Positions 18,118 to 28,251 of a stretch of DNA of 64,000 bases are shown here, piece after piece. How positions within the stretch are numbered: the first letter of the stretch is position 1; each line of letters starts with the position of its first letter. A model generated the notes under the pieces. That model saw only the letters and a program-made list of their open reading frames with translations. It did no database searches and was not told the DNA's origin. Source of the stretch: Hymenobacter amundsenii. Lineage in GTDB: Bacteria; Bacteroidota; Bacteroidia; Cytophagales; Hymenobacteraceae. Where the stretch lies: the NCBI RefSeq assembly GCF_002204745.1, contig NZ_NIRR01000006.1:62001-126000 (forward strand). Direction: 5' to 3'. The position numbers and the translations under genes were made by a program.

Positions 18118-19107
18118 CTACTTCAACTTTTCTTTAAGCAGCTCGATTTCGATGGCCGGCGAAATCTTCTCGTAGAGAATGTGGTAGGCCGCCGACGTGA
18201 TGGGCATGGAAACCTGGAGCTTGCGGTTTATTTCGTAGATGCTTTTCACGGCGTAGTAGCCCTCGGCCACCATGTTCATTTCCAGCTGGGCCGATTTCAC
18301 CGAGTAGCCCCGGCCCACCATGTTGCCGAAGGTGCGGTTGCGCGAAAACTGCGAGTAGGCCGTTACCAGCAGGTCGCCGAGGTAGGCCGAGCCCGAGAGG
18401 TCGCGGGGCTGGGGGTTGAGCGCGTGCACGAAGCGGCGCATTTCCTGCACCGCGTTGCTCACCAGCACCGCCTGGAAGTTGTCGCCGTAGCCCAGGCCGT
18501 GGGCAATGCCGCCGGTCAGGGCAATGATGTTCTTCATCACGGCGCAGTACTCGATGCCGTCGAGGTCGGTGGCGGGGTTGGCCTTCACGTAGCGGTTGCG
18601 CAGCAGCTGGCTGAACTCCTCGGCCAGCTCGGCATCGGGCGAGCCGATGGTGAGGTAGCTCTGCTTTTCGAGGGCCACTTCCTCGGCGTGGCAGGGCCCG
18701 GCCACCACCCCCAGCCGGGTGTGGGGCAGCCGAAACCGCTCGGCTACGTAGTCGGTCACGAGCACATTTTTGCCCGGAATCATGCCCTTGATGGCCGAAA
18801 TAACCCGCTTGTCCTTCAGCGCGTCGCGGTCGAGCTTATCGAGGCTGCTTTGCACGAAGGCGGCCGGCACGGCCAGCACCAGCCAGTCGGCGGCGGCCAC
18901 GGCTTCGTTCAGGTCGGTGGTCGGCTGCACCCGGTCGAGGTCGAGGGCCACCGACGACAGGTAGCGCGGGTTGTGGCGGGTGCGCAGCAGGTGCTGCACG
19001 TCGTCTTTGCTGCGCATCCACCAGTGCACGCGGCTACCGTTTTCCGACAGAATTTTGGTGAGTGCGGTGGCCCAGGAGCCGCCGCCGAGCATGGCAATTT
19101 TTTCCAA
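18118..19107 (-). CDS. gpsA: Glycerol-3-phosphate dehydrogenase [NAD(P)+]
   Basis: 329 aa, the usual GpsA length. It reduces dihydroxyacetone phosphate to sn-glycerol 3-phosphate for phospholipid synthesis in the cytoplasm. The N-terminal Rossmann motif is MLGGGSWATAL. Further family motifs are visible: LVLAVPAAFVQSSL, VISAIKGM, VVAGPCHAEEV, the active-site lysine region CAVMKNIIALTGGIAHGLGYGDN, and SAYLGDLLVTAYS with RNRTFG. The downstream hypothetical membrane gene follows with a one-base gap. A dispersed palindrome lies just upstream. Confidence 0.96.
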   Translation of the reverse strand: MEKIAMLGGGSWATALTKILSENGSRVHWWMRSKDDVQHLLRTRHNPRYLSSVALDLDRVQPTTDLNEAVAAADWLVLAVPAAFVQSSLDKLDRDALKDKRVISAIKGMIPGKNVLVTDYVAERFRLPHTRLGVVAGPCHAEEVALEKQSYLTIGSPDAELAEEFSQLLRNRYVKANPATDLDGIEYCAVMKNIIALTGGIAHGLGYGDNFQAVLVSNAVQEMRRFVHALNPQPRDLSGSAYLGDLLVTAYSQFSRNRTFGNMVGRGYSVKSAQLEMNMVAEGYYAVKSIYEINRKLQVSMPITSAAYHILYEKISPAIEIELLKEKLK

Positions 19108-19175
19108 AACAGGGAAGCAGTGAAGTAGTGAATGAGGGACTGAGTAATGCCTGATGAGAAGGGTGAAATTACGCT

Positions 19176-19263
19176 TGTCATCCTGACGGAGAAAGGACCT
19201 GAACAGAGGCTAATCAGCAGTGAAATTAGCTCCTGCTCAGGTCCTATCTTCGTCAGGACGACA
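19176..19263. repeat. Imperfect palindrome, GTCATCCTGACG family
   Basis: The arms 19176-19214 and 19225-19263 pair over 39 bases with six mismatches (left arm begins TGTCATCCTGACGGAGAAAG), around a ten-base loop. It shares the GTCATCCTGACG...AAGGACCT core with the repeat at 40059-40160. It lies between the HlyD and gpsA genes, both on the reverse strand. Confidence 0.75.
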
Positions 19264-19286
19264 GAATCACTTCCTCCCCGAGTCAC

Positions 19287-20687
19287 CTATTGCGCTGCAA
19301 CGTCTTCTTTCAGCGCTTCCTTGTTGAGGCTTTTAGCGTCCTTTATCACTACTAGGGCACCGTCTTTAAGGGTTTTGGAGACGGCTCGGAATGGTCCGCT
19401 TACCACTTGGTCGCCGGCCTGGATGCCGCTCAGGATTTCTACGTTCTGGAAGTCACTGATACCGGTCTTCACGGGTGTCATCACGGCCTTGCCGTTGCGG
19501 ATCAGGAATACTACCTCCTGCACGCTGGGCTTGAGGCCGGTGGCGGCTTCCTTCTCCGGATCGGCGGCGCTGCCGCGGTTCACGCGCACCCCGGGGCCGT
19601 CCTTTTTCTCTGCCATCACACTGTCCGAACGGGTTGTCACGGCGGCCAGCGGCACGCTCAGTACGTTGCTTTTGCGGTTGGTGATGATGTCGACGGAAGC
19701 CGTCATGCCGGGCCGGAAGGGCACCACGGTGCGGCCTTGCTTCGACTCGACGAGGTGACCGTAGGAAGTGGGCAGCAGGCGGATTTTCACCTCGAACTCG
19801 GTCACGGCCTCGGCCGTGAGGGCATCTTTGGCCGTGTTGGCAATGCTGGTCACGACGCCCTTGAACCGCTCGTCTTGGCTGGCGTAGGAGTCTACTTCCA
19901 CGTCCACCGAGTCGCCGAGGGTCACGTTGATGATGTCGTTTTCATTCACACTCACCCGCACCTCCATCTCGTTGAGGTTGGCGATGCGCATGATTTCGGT
20001 ACCGGCCATCTGGCTGGTGCCCACCACCCGCTCGCCGCGCTTCACGTTGAGCTTGCTCACGGTGCCGCTTACGGGCGCGTAAATGGTGGTTTTGTCGAGG
20101 TTGCGGCGGGCATCTTCGAGGCCGGCCTGGGCGCTGCGCACGCTGCTTTGGGCCCCTCGGATACCCTGGCGGGCCGAGTTAATTTCCTCCTGCGAGGCGT
20201 CGTAGGCGGCTTTACTGGCCTCGTAGTCGGCCTGCGAAATCACCTTCTGCTTATAGAGCGAGGCGTTGCGGCGGTAGGTAAGCTCGGTTTGGCGGGCGCT
20301 GGCGATGAGCTGCTGGAGGCGGGCCCGGGTCTGGGCCACGTTGGCCTGCTGGGTACCCACCACGGCGCTCTGCTGGCTTACCACGGCCTGGTAGTTATCG
20401 GGCCGGATGCGCAGCAGCAGCTGGCCCTTGCGCACCGAGTCACCTTCCTTCACGTAGAGCTCCGTGATTTCACCCGACACGTCGGGCGAAATGTTGACCT
20501 CGGTTTCCGGCTGCACCTTACCCGAGGCGCTAACTTTCTCGACGATGGTAGCGGGCGCGGCCTTGTCGGCCAGCACTTCGGTGCCGGCGGGCTGGCCCAC
20601 CCAGCCCTGCTTCTTGGCAATCACAAAGCCAATGAGCGCCACCGCCAACACGGCCAGCAGAATATACAGGGTACGGTTCTTTTTCAT
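19287..20687 (-). CDS. Periplasmic adaptor (membrane fusion) subunit, HlyD/MacA type
   Basis: 466 aa. An N-terminal TM anchor (LYILLAVLAVALIGFVIA, 8-25) leads to a split biotinyl-lipoyl domain (GEITELYVKEGDSVRKGQLL and TTIYAPVSGTVSKLNVKRGE). A long alpha-hairpin coiled coil (YRRNASLYKQKVISQADYEA) separates the halves, and beta-barrel and membrane-proximal domains follow (GMTASVDIITNRKSNVLSVP). It would link an inner-membrane pump to TolC. It lies 73 bases after the TolC gene on the same strand, so they form one operon. No permease or ATPase follows; the next gene is gpsA. Confidence 0.92.
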   Translation of the reverse strand: MKKNRTLYILLAVLAVALIGFVIAKKQGWVGQPAGTEVLADKAAPATIVEKVSASGKVQPETEVNISPDVSGEITELYVKEGDSVRKGQLLLRIRPDNYQAVVSQQSAVVGTQQANVAQTRARLQQLIASARQTELTYRRNASLYKQKVISQADYEASKAAYDASQEEINSARQGIRGAQSSVRSAQAGLEDARRNLDKTTIYAPVSGTVSKLNVKRGERVVGTSQMAGTEIMRIANLNEMEVRVSVNENDIINVTLGDSVDVEVDSYASQDERFKGVVTSIANTAKDALTAEAVTEFEVKIRLLPTSYGHLVESKQGRTVVPFRPGMTASVDIITNRKSNVLSVPLAAVTTRSDSVMAEKKDGPGVRVNRGSAADPEKEAATGLKPSVQEVVFLIRNGKAVMTPVKTGISDFQNVEILSGIQAGDQVVSGPFRAVSKTLKDGALVVIKDAKSLNKEALKEDVAAQ

Positions 20688-20760
20688 ATCGGAATCTGGG
20701 AAGGGAGGGAGCTTAGGGGCGTTAGTGATGATGGAAGGCGTGGCGGGTGGCGCTTACCTG

Positions 20761-22275
20761 CTACAGCGTAATGGGTTTGCCCTGGTAGAAATCGAGCACC
20801 TTGCGGCGGAAGATGAAGCTGTACTTGGCCTGAATCATGCTTGATTCGGCGGCCGTGAGGTTGTTTTTGGCGATGTTAAACTCCGTGCCGTTGAGCAGGC
20901 CGTTGTTGAAGCGGATTTCGGCGTTGCGGTAGGCCAGCGTCAGGGATTCTACCTGCTGGCGCGAAGCCAGGTACTGGCGCTGGGCGGCCAGCGCGTCGGC
21001 GTACGACTGCTGAATCGTCTGGCGCAGCACCAACCGGGCTTGCTCGGCGCGCACCTCGGCCAGCTGCTGGTTGATTTTGGCCCGCTGCACATTGGTACGG
21101 GCCGTCAGGCCGTTGAGAATCGGGATTTGCAGCGTGAACTGCAACGATTTACCCAGGTTGTCCTGGAGCTGGCTGCTGAACGTGGACGACTCGGCCGCGC
21201 GGACGGCCTGCTTGGGCGAGAGGGCGAAGAAGGGCGTGGAAGTAGGCAGGCCCGTTATGGGGTCGGCCGTAAACACGGGAAACGGAATCTGCACCGAGTC
21301 GCCGGTGGAAATGGGCCGCACGTAGAGCGAGGAGTAACCCGTGAAAATGCTGGCTCCAAACGCCAGCCGCGGGTAGTAAGCCCCGCGGGCCAAGTCTACG
21401 CCCCGGATGCTGCTCTGCACCCGCAGATCAGAAGCCTTGATTTCGGGCTGCCGGGTCTGGGCCGACTCAAACAGCAACGCGGGCGTTACGTCGCTGAGCG
21501 CCGATTCGTCGGGGTCGCTCAGCGTAGGCGTGGCAATGGTCAGGGCTCCGCTGGCGGCCTCATCGAGGTTGAGGTACTGGGCCAGCTGGAGCTTGGCCAG
21601 CGTGAGCTGGTTTTCGGCCGTGATGTTGTTGAGCTGGTCGGTCGAGAACTGGGCCTGAATGTCGAGCAGATTGCTTTCGGCTACCGCGCCAGCCCGCAGC
21701 AGCTTCTGGGTGCGCTCGACCTGGAGCTGGGTGCTGGCGGCCCGCACCTGGTTGGTGCGGAGCAGCTCCTGGGCCAGCAGGGTTTGCAGAAACGCCGAGG
21801 CCACGTTGAGTGACAAGTCGTTGCGGGCCTTCTCTACATCGTTGAGGGCCGCCTCGTAATCGAGCACGTTGCGCTGGATGGTGTTGCGCAGCTGGAAGCC
21901 CGAAAAGAGCGTGATCTGCGAAGCAGCCGAGAAGTTGTTGATGCGCGTAGTCTGGTTCTGGAAAACGTTGGTCAGCTGGTTGACGCTCGTACCGTAGTTC
22001 CAGGTCTGCGTACCGTTGAGGTTGGCCGAGGGCAGCCGGGCGGCCCGGCTTTGCAGCAGCGCCGCATCAATGGTCTGGGCATTGAGCTGGCTCTGGCGCA
22101 CGTTCAGGTTGTGGGCCAGGGCGTACTCCACGGCCGCGGGCAGCGTCCAGGGGGCAGTGGGCGCGGCGGCCGGGGCCATGCTGCCGGCGGGCGGCTGCAC
22201 GGGCGGCTGGGTTTGGGCCTGGGCGGGTGGCAGGGCCAGCAAACCGGAGCTGAGCAACCAATAGAAACGCTTCAT
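20761..22275 (-). CDS. TolC family outer membrane efflux protein
   Basis: About 504 aa from ATG 22275, chosen because it starts a signal peptide (MKRFYWLLSSGLLALPPAQAQ); the longer frame adds an unlikely leader. Two repeated OEP halves are visible, with long helices such as ALNDVEKARNDLSLNVASAF and LVLRQTIQQSYADALAAQRQ. It forms the outer-membrane channel of a tripartite exporter together with the adaptor encoded downstream. The mature N-terminus is Pro/Ala/Gln-rich. The substrate is unknown. Confidence 0.93.
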   Translation of the reverse strand: MKRFYWLLSSGLLALPPAQAQTQPPVQPPAGSMAPAAAPTAPWTLPAAVEYALAHNLNVRQSQLNAQTIDAALLQSRAARLPSANLNGTQTWNYGTSVNQLTNVFQNQTTRINNFSAASQITLFSGFQLRNTIQRNVLDYEAALNDVEKARNDLSLNVASAFLQTLLAQELLRTNQVRAASTQLQVERTQKLLRAGAVAESNLLDIQAQFSTDQLNNITAENQLTLAKLQLAQYLNLDEAASGALTIATPTLSDPDESALSDVTPALLFESAQTRQPEIKASDLRVQSSIRGVDLARGAYYPRLAFGASIFTGYSSLYVRPISTGDSVQIPFPVFTADPITGLPTSTPFFALSPKQAVRAAESSTFSSQLQDNLGKSLQFTLQIPILNGLTARTNVQRAKINQQLAEVRAEQARLVLRQTIQQSYADALAAQRQYLASRQQVESLTLAYRNAEIRFNNGLLNGTEFNIAKNNLTAAESSMIQAKYSFIFRRKVLDFYQGKPITL

Positions 22276-22457
22276 AGCGAGCAGGTAAACAACAAATAGA
22301 TGATAGCCGGCCTGGGGAAAGCGGGGGCCAGCGGCGCGGCCCCGGCCCGGGCTAATGCCGTTAAAGGTACCAGTTACGGCCGATATAGCGTTTAGCCAAT
22401 CAACCAACCTGCCCATTCGGGGCTACAACGCCCCCGGGGCCGCCCCAGCGGGGCCGT

Positions 22458-23138
22458 TTAGTCGAGCGTCGGAATGTAGGTCAGGTGGTGGACCCAGCGC
22501 AGTTGGCGCAGGTATTCCAGGGTGATGGGACGCAGGGCGGTATCCATTTCAATGAACTGCCGGGCCGCGTCGTGCTTGCCCTTACGCGACACGAACATGG
22601 TGGCAATGTTGCAATCATCGCGCGAAATCACGGAAGCAATGAAGGCAATGGAGCCCACCTCGTCGTCGGCATCGATGATGAGCGTGTGCAGCGAGGCCGA
22701 AAAATCGGACGAGAAGCCATCGACCTCCACAATCCGGATGACGCCCCCGCCCCGGCTCTGGCCAATCACCTCCACGGCCCTGCCCGTACGCTCGTCGCGC
22801 AGTTGCAGCCGGATGGTGTTGGGGTGCATGGTGGAGGCGTTGCCCACGCCCTGGAACGTGTAATTCAGGCCGGCAGCCTGGGCGTGGTCGAAGGCCTCGC
22901 GGATGCGCACGTCGTCGGTGTTCATGCCCAGCAGCCCGGCCACGATGGCGCGGTCGGAGCCGTGACCCTCGTAGGTACGGGCAAACGAGTTGTAGAACGT
23001 GATGATGGCGTGGGTCGGCGTGCTGCCCAGAATCCGGATGGCGGCCCGCGCAATGCGCACCACGCCCGCCGTATGCGAGGAGCTGGGCCCGATCATCACC
23101 GGCCCGATCATATCAAAAATGCTGGATTTCTCTGCCAT
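22458..23138 (-). CDS. sdaAB: L-serine ammonia-lyase, iron-sulfur type, beta subunit
   Basis: 226 aa from ATG 23138. It contains the SDH_beta signature (FDMIGPVMIGPSSSHTAGVV) and a C-terminal ACT domain (LIIDADDEVGSIAFIASVIS). With the alpha subunit, which carries the Fe-S cluster, it converts L-serine to pyruvate and ammonia. The alpha subunit gene is not adjacent. A TACCTTTA box lies four bases upstream of the ATG (23143-23150, reverse). It is divergent from tryptophan dioxygenase, with a palindrome between the two genes. Confidence 0.92.
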   Translation of the reverse strand: MAEKSSIFDMIGPVMIGPSSSHTAGVVRIARAAIRILGSTPTHAIITFYNSFARTYEGHGSDRAIVAGLLGMNTDDVRIREAFDHAQAAGLNYTFQGVGNASTMHPNTIRLQLRDERTGRAVEVIGQSRGGGVIRIVEVDGFSSDFSASLHTLIIDADDEVGSIAFIASVISRDDCNIATMFVSRKGKHDAARQFIEMDTALRPITLEYLRQLRWVHHLTYIPTLD

Positions 23139-23192
23139 GGAGTAAAGGTAGGTTTTTGACAGAAGTGATGAGGTGAGAAGGTGATGGAGTGA

Positions 23193-23260
23193 GGAAAGGA
23201 ACCGGCATGCGGAGCACCCTGGCTCTATGCGCCACATGCTCCGCATGCCGGTTCCTTTCT
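23193..23260. repeat. Intergenic palindrome between divergent genes
   Basis: The arms 23193-23216 and 23237-23260 (core GGAACCGGCATGCGGAGCA) pair with one mismatch over 24 bases, with a 20-base loop. It resembles the other short intergenic palindromes of the window. Lying between two divergent starts, it is not positioned as a terminator. Confidence 0.65.
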
Positions 23261-23276
23261 CCCTGCCCCCAATTCT

Positions 23277-23284
23277 TACCTTTA
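23277..23284 (+). promoter_or_regulatory. TAnnTTTG-like -7 box before tryptophan dioxygenase
   Basis: TACCTTTA lies eight bases before the ATG at 23293, implying a leader of only a few bases. Confidence 0.4.
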
Positions 23285-23292
23285 CCCCTGCT

Positions 23293-24282
23293 ATGGAAAA
23301 CCCCGCCCCCGCCCCTACCAATTTCTCGCCGGCCGTGCTGGCCCAGCTGCAACGCCTGCAACAGCGCTACGCCGCCGACGACCAGGACCTGGCCGCCTAC
23401 CTCGAAGGCTTTTACCACACCCGTTACCTGGGCTACTGGGACTACATCCAGCTCGAAACGCTGCTCAGCCTGCAACGCCCGTTAACCAACATTCCCGACG
23501 AGCGGATTTTTATCATCTACCACCAGATTACGGAGCTGTATTTCAAGCTCTGCCTCTGCGAGTACGAGCAGCTCGGCGACCTGGCCCAGCCCACCACCGA
23601 GGAGGTAACGCTGCGCGTGGGCCGCATCAACCGCTACTTCGAAAACCTGATCGACTCGTTTGATGTGATGGTGGACGGCATGGACAAGCACCAGTTTCTG
23701 GAGTTCCGGCTGGCCCTGATGCCGGCCTCGGGCTTCCAGAGCGTGCAATACCGCATGATTGAGCTGGCCAGCACCAGCCTCCACAACCTCGTGCCCGAGG
23801 AGCAGCGCCGCCTGCTGGGCGAGGCCGCCGCCCACGACGAGCTGCTGGGCTGCATCTATTGGAAGGCCGGGGCCACGGTGGTTGAAACCGGCGCCAAAGC
23901 CCTCACGCTCACCGAATTTGAAAAGAAGTACACCCACCAACTCGCCGACCACGCCCGCCAGTACGCCGAGCGCAACCTCTGGGCCGTGGTGCAGCGCCTG
24001 CCCGCCGGCCCCGAAGGCCAGCAGCACCCGCGCCTGCTACACCAGCTGCGCCAGCTCGACGTGAACGTGAACGTGAACTGGCCCCTGATGCACTACAAAT
24101 CGGCCGTGCGCTACCTGGAGCGCAACCCCGACGCCATTGCCGCCACCGGGGGTACCAACTGGCAGCAGTACCTGCCTCCCAAATTCCAGCGCCGCATCTT
24201 CTACCCCCAACTCTGGACCGCCCAGGAGATCCAGGACTGGGGTAAAGGCTGGGTGGAAAGCGTGCTGGGCAGCGCGGAGTAA
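23293..24282 (+). CDS. Tryptophan 2,3-dioxygenase family protein
   Basis: 329 aa from ATG 23293 (an upstream ATG at 23227 lies in the palindrome). It is a heme enzyme opening the indole ring of tryptophan to N-formylkynurenine, the first step of the kynurenine route. Visible signatures: LGYWDYIQLETLLSLQ, the distal-His segment IFIIYHQITELYFKL, LALMPASGFQSVQYRMIEL, and the candidate heme-ligand His in NWPLMHYKSAVRYL followed by ATGGTNWQQYL. No other kynurenine-pathway gene is nearby. The substrate could differ, since the sequence departs from classical TDO in places. Confidence 0.88.
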   Translation: MENPAPAPTNFSPAVLAQLQRLQQRYAADDQDLAAYLEGFYHTRYLGYWDYIQLETLLSLQRPLTNIPDERIFIIYHQITELYFKLCLCEYEQLGDLAQPTTEEVTLRVGRINRYFENLIDSFDVMVDGMDKHQFLEFRLALMPASGFQSVQYRMIELASTSLHNLVPEEQRRLLGEAAAHDELLGCIYWKAGATVVETGAKALTLTEFEKKYTHQLADHARQYAERNLWAVVQRLPAGPEGQQHPRLLHQLRQLDVNVNVNWPLMHYKSAVRYLERNPDAIAATGGTNWQQYLPPKFQRRIFYPQLWTAQEIQDWGKGWVESVLGSAE

Positions 24283-24505
24283 GGGAGGGCGTGAAGACAC
24301 CTATCTAATCCTCCAGTACGCGCTTGGGTTAGACAGCAGGGCCTTCAAGACCATTAAAATTGGGCAGCAGGCCTAAGCTGCTAGGTCACGGCCTGCGCGC
24401 TTTCTCCATGCTTGAAAATAAACAAGGAAGCAGGCAACGGTTGGCGGCGTAGCGGAATCATTGGCGTTATTGAATGCCGCTTATCTGTGTACCCTGGTTT
24501 GCCTC

Positions 24506-26977
24506 ATGCCGAAGTCCCTGTTTTTCGTTTTCTGGTTCGCAATTGCCTGCCCGGCCCTGGCCCAGCAGCCCACGCCGCCAGCCGCTGCTACCTACCGCGT
24601 CACCCCGCGCAAAGCCAACGAACTGGTGCACACCAAGCTGGCCGTGCGCTTCGACTACGCCAAACGCTACCTCTACGGCCAGGCCGAACTGACCCTGAAG
24701 CCGCACGGCGTGGCTACCGATTCGCTGGTGCTCGATGCCCAGGGCATGGACATTAAAACCGTCGAGTTGCAGCAGGGAATAACCCGCCTGCCGGTGAAGT
24801 TCAACTACAACCAACGCCAATTACTCATTCAGCTGGGCCGGAAAATGCCCGCTGGCCAGGCCTACACCATCCGCATCGACTACACGGCCAAACCCGACGA
24901 GCTGGACGCGAAAGGCAGCACGGCTATTGGGGAGGCGAAGGGCCTGTACTTCATTAACCCCGATAGCGCCGTGGCCGGCAAGCCCGTACAAATCTGGACC
25001 CAGGGCGAGACGGAATCGAACTCCGCCTGGTTTCCCACCATCGACAAGCCCAACCAGAAAACCACCACCGAAATCAGCCTGACCGTGCCCGCCAAGTACG
25101 TCACGCTCAGCAACGGGCGCCTGACCGGCCAGACGCCCGCCGGCCCCGGCCTGCGCACCGATACCTGGCGCCTCGACGAGCCCTGCGCGCCCTATCTGGT
25201 GATGCTGGCCGTGGGCGACTTCCGCATTACCCGCGACACCTGGCGCGGCAAGGAAGTCAGCTACTACCTCGAACCGCAGTATGCGGCCCAGGCCCGGGCC
25301 ATTTTCGGCCGCACGCCGGCCATGCTGGAATTTTTCTCGCAGCGCCTTGGCGTAGATTTTCCGTGGCCTAACTACCGCCAGGTGGTAGTGCGCGACTACA
25401 CGGCCGGCGCCATGGAAAACGCGACGGCCTCGCTGTTTGGCGAGCAGGCCCAGGGCACCGCCCGCGAGCTGCTCGACTGGGAGTACAACGGCGTGGAGCG
25501 CGAAATTGCCCACGAGCTATTCCACCACTGGTTTGGCGACTACGTGACGGCCGAGAGCTGGAGCAACCTGACCATGAACGAGTCGTTTGCTAATTTCAGC
25601 GAGGTGCTGTGGGCTGAGCATGCCCACGGTCCTGATGCCGGCGCAGAACAGGCCGAGCGCAGCCGCCGCAACTACCTGCGCGACCTGAGCAACCATACCA
25701 AGCCCCTGGTGCGCTTCCAGTACGCCCACCAGGAAGACCTGTTCGACAACGTAACTTACCAGAAGGGCGGCAGCATCCTGAACATGCTGCGCGCCGAGCT
25801 AGGCGAGGACGTGTTTTTTCGGGGCTTGCAGCGCTACCTTACGCAAAACGCCTTCGGAACCGGCGAGCCCCACCAGCTGCGGCTGGCCCTGGAAGAAGCC
25901 TCGGGCCGCGATTTGAACTGGTTTTTCGAGCAGTGGTACTACCGGGCCGGCCACCCCATTGTAACCATTGACTACCACTGGGATGCCACCCGAAAGCGCG
26001 AGTCCGTAATAATACACCAGACGCAGGCCGGCACGCCGTTCAGGCTGCCGCTGCAGGTCGATATCTACACGAATGGCCGCGCCCGGCGCTATGCGGCCAC
26101 CCTGCGCCACGCCGTGGATACGCTCTATTTCCCCGCCGCCACCCGGCCCGAGCTGGTGAACGTGGATGCCGAAAAGGTGCTGCTCTGGCAGAAGCAGGAC
26201 CATAAGACGCTGGCGAATTTCGCCTACCAGTACCGCCACGCCCCGCACTACCTCGACCACCGTGAGGCCCTCACCGCCGCCCAAAACCAACCCACCGACC
26301 CGCTGGCCCACCAAATCCTGCTCGGCGGCCTCCGCGACCAATCGGCCGCGCTCCGGCAGTCGGCCATCGAAGCCCTCGACCTTAAAAATACCGCACTACG
26401 CCAGGCCGCTACACCGGAACTAGCCCGGCTGGCCACCACCGATTCGGTTCCGCGCGTGCGGGCGGCGGCCTTGCTGGCGCTGGGGAGCCTTCGGGAAAAA
26501 CGCTATCTAGCCGTATTCAGCCAAGCACTGGGCAGCCGCTCCTACGCGGTGCAGGGGGCCGCGCTGCAAGGCCTACTGCCCCTCGACCCCGCCCAGGCGC
26601 TGGCCCGCGCCACGGCTTTCGAGGCCGATAACCAGGGAGCCCTGACGGTAGCGCTAGCGAATGTATATGGCGCGGCCGGCGGTCCGGCGCAGTGGCCGCT
26701 GATGCTGACCAAATTCGACGCCGCCGACCCCAACGGGCGCTTCGGAATGCTGGATGGCTTCATTGAAATCCTCGGCCGCCTCGACGATGCCACGGCATTG
26801 GAGCAGGGCCTCACCCGCCTCCGCGACCTGACGGTGAAGTTCAAGCCGTACGTCGATTCGCAGCGGATTATTGGGTTGCTCCGGCAGGTGCAGCAGCGGC
26901 AGGCCACGCGGCCCCAGGCAGCGCGGGCGGCGGCCCTGGTTGCGCAGGCCACAGCCGCTATTGAGGCCGCGAAATAG
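24506..26977 (+). CDS. M1 family metallopeptidase (aminopeptidase N-like)
   Basis: 823 aa from ATG 24506, which starts a signal peptide (MPKSLFFVFWFAIACPALAQ), so it is exported. The substrate-binding GAMEN motif is present in TAGAMENATAS. The zinc motif HEXXH-18-E is His336-Glu337...His340 (HELFHHWFGDY) with Glu359 in MNESFANF. The catalytic tyrosine region appears as FDNVTYQKGGSILNMLR. The C-terminal third has HEAT-like helical repeats (RVRAAALLALGSLREKRYL). It should trim amino acids from peptide N-termini in the periplasm or at the cell surface. It stands alone. Confidence 0.95.
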   Translation: MPKSLFFVFWFAIACPALAQQPTPPAAATYRVTPRKANELVHTKLAVRFDYAKRYLYGQAELTLKPHGVATDSLVLDAQGMDIKTVELQQGITRLPVKFNYNQRQLLIQLGRKMPAGQAYTIRIDYTAKPDELDAKGSTAIGEAKGLYFINPDSAVAGKPVQIWTQGETESNSAWFPTIDKPNQKTTTEISLTVPAKYVTLSNGRLTGQTPAGPGLRTDTWRLDEPCAPYLVMLAVGDFRITRDTWRGKEVSYYLEPQYAAQARAIFGRTPAMLEFFSQRLGVDFPWPNYRQVVVRDYTAGAMENATASLFGEQAQGTARELLDWEYNGVEREIAHELFHHWFGDYVTAESWSNLTMNESFANFSEVLWAEHAHGPDAGAEQAERSRRNYLRDLSNHTKPLVRFQYAHQEDLFDNVTYQKGGSILNMLRAELGEDVFFRGLQRYLTQNAFGTGEPHQLRLALEEASGRDLNWFFEQWYYRAGHPIVTIDYHWDATRKRESVIIHQTQAGTPFRLPLQVDIYTNGRARRYAATLRHAVDTLYFPAATRPELVNVDAEKVLLWQKQDHKTLANFAYQYRHAPHYLDHREALTAAQNQPTDPLAHQILLGGLRDQSAALRQSAIEALDLKNTALRQAATPELARLATTDSVPRVRAAALLALGSLREKRYLAVFSQALGSRSYAVQGAALQGLLPLDPAQALARATAFEADNQGALTVALANVYGAAGGPAQWPLMLTKFDAADPNGRFGMLDGFIEILGRLDDATALEQGLTRLRDLTVKFKPYVDSQRIIGLLRQVQQRQATRPQAARAAALVAQATAAIEAAK

Positions 26978-27062
26978 GCCTTCTTGTAGTTTAAGTGAGC
27001 GAGCACCTGGTTATCCGGGCCGGTGTTTTGTGTGGTAGAAACGCCGATTTGTGTGGCTGGCT

Positions 27063-27106
27063 AAGGAGTTGGGGGCCGGACCTTTGCTTTATAAAGCAAC
27101 TCCTTC
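27063..27106. promoter_or_regulatory. Short inverted repeat before the aldo/keto reductase gene
   Basis: AAGGAGTTG (27063-27071) is repeated inverted as CAACTCCTT (27098-27106), 18 bases before the ATG, with 26 bases between. It could be an operator, perhaps for the AraC-type regulator encoded next. It may also be chance. Confidence 0.25.
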
Positions 27107-27112
27107 AGTTAA

Positions 27113-28120
<1,008 letters not shown>

Positions 28121-28124
28121 GTGG

Positions 28125-28227
28125 GAACGTAATGCGGAGCGCAGTGTAGCCCCTCGCACGGACGACTAACTCAACCGCCGACTTAGCGTTGATTGTTTCC
28201 CCGAGCGAGTCGCTCCGCATGACGTTC
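28125..28227. repeat. Imperfect palindrome, GAACGTCAT family
   Basis: The left end GAACGTAATGCGGAGCG (28125-28141) pairs with CGCTCCGCATGACGTTC (28211-28227) with one mismatch; the middle is unpaired. Same family as 61-160 and 40182-40280. It fills the gap between the aldo/keto reductase and the AraC gene. Confidence 0.65.
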
Positions 28228-28251
28228 TTGTGTAATTAGCTGGTGCATCAC

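Noticed and set aside
19407..20771. 454-codon forward frame
   Set aside because: Antisense to the HlyD adaptor gene.
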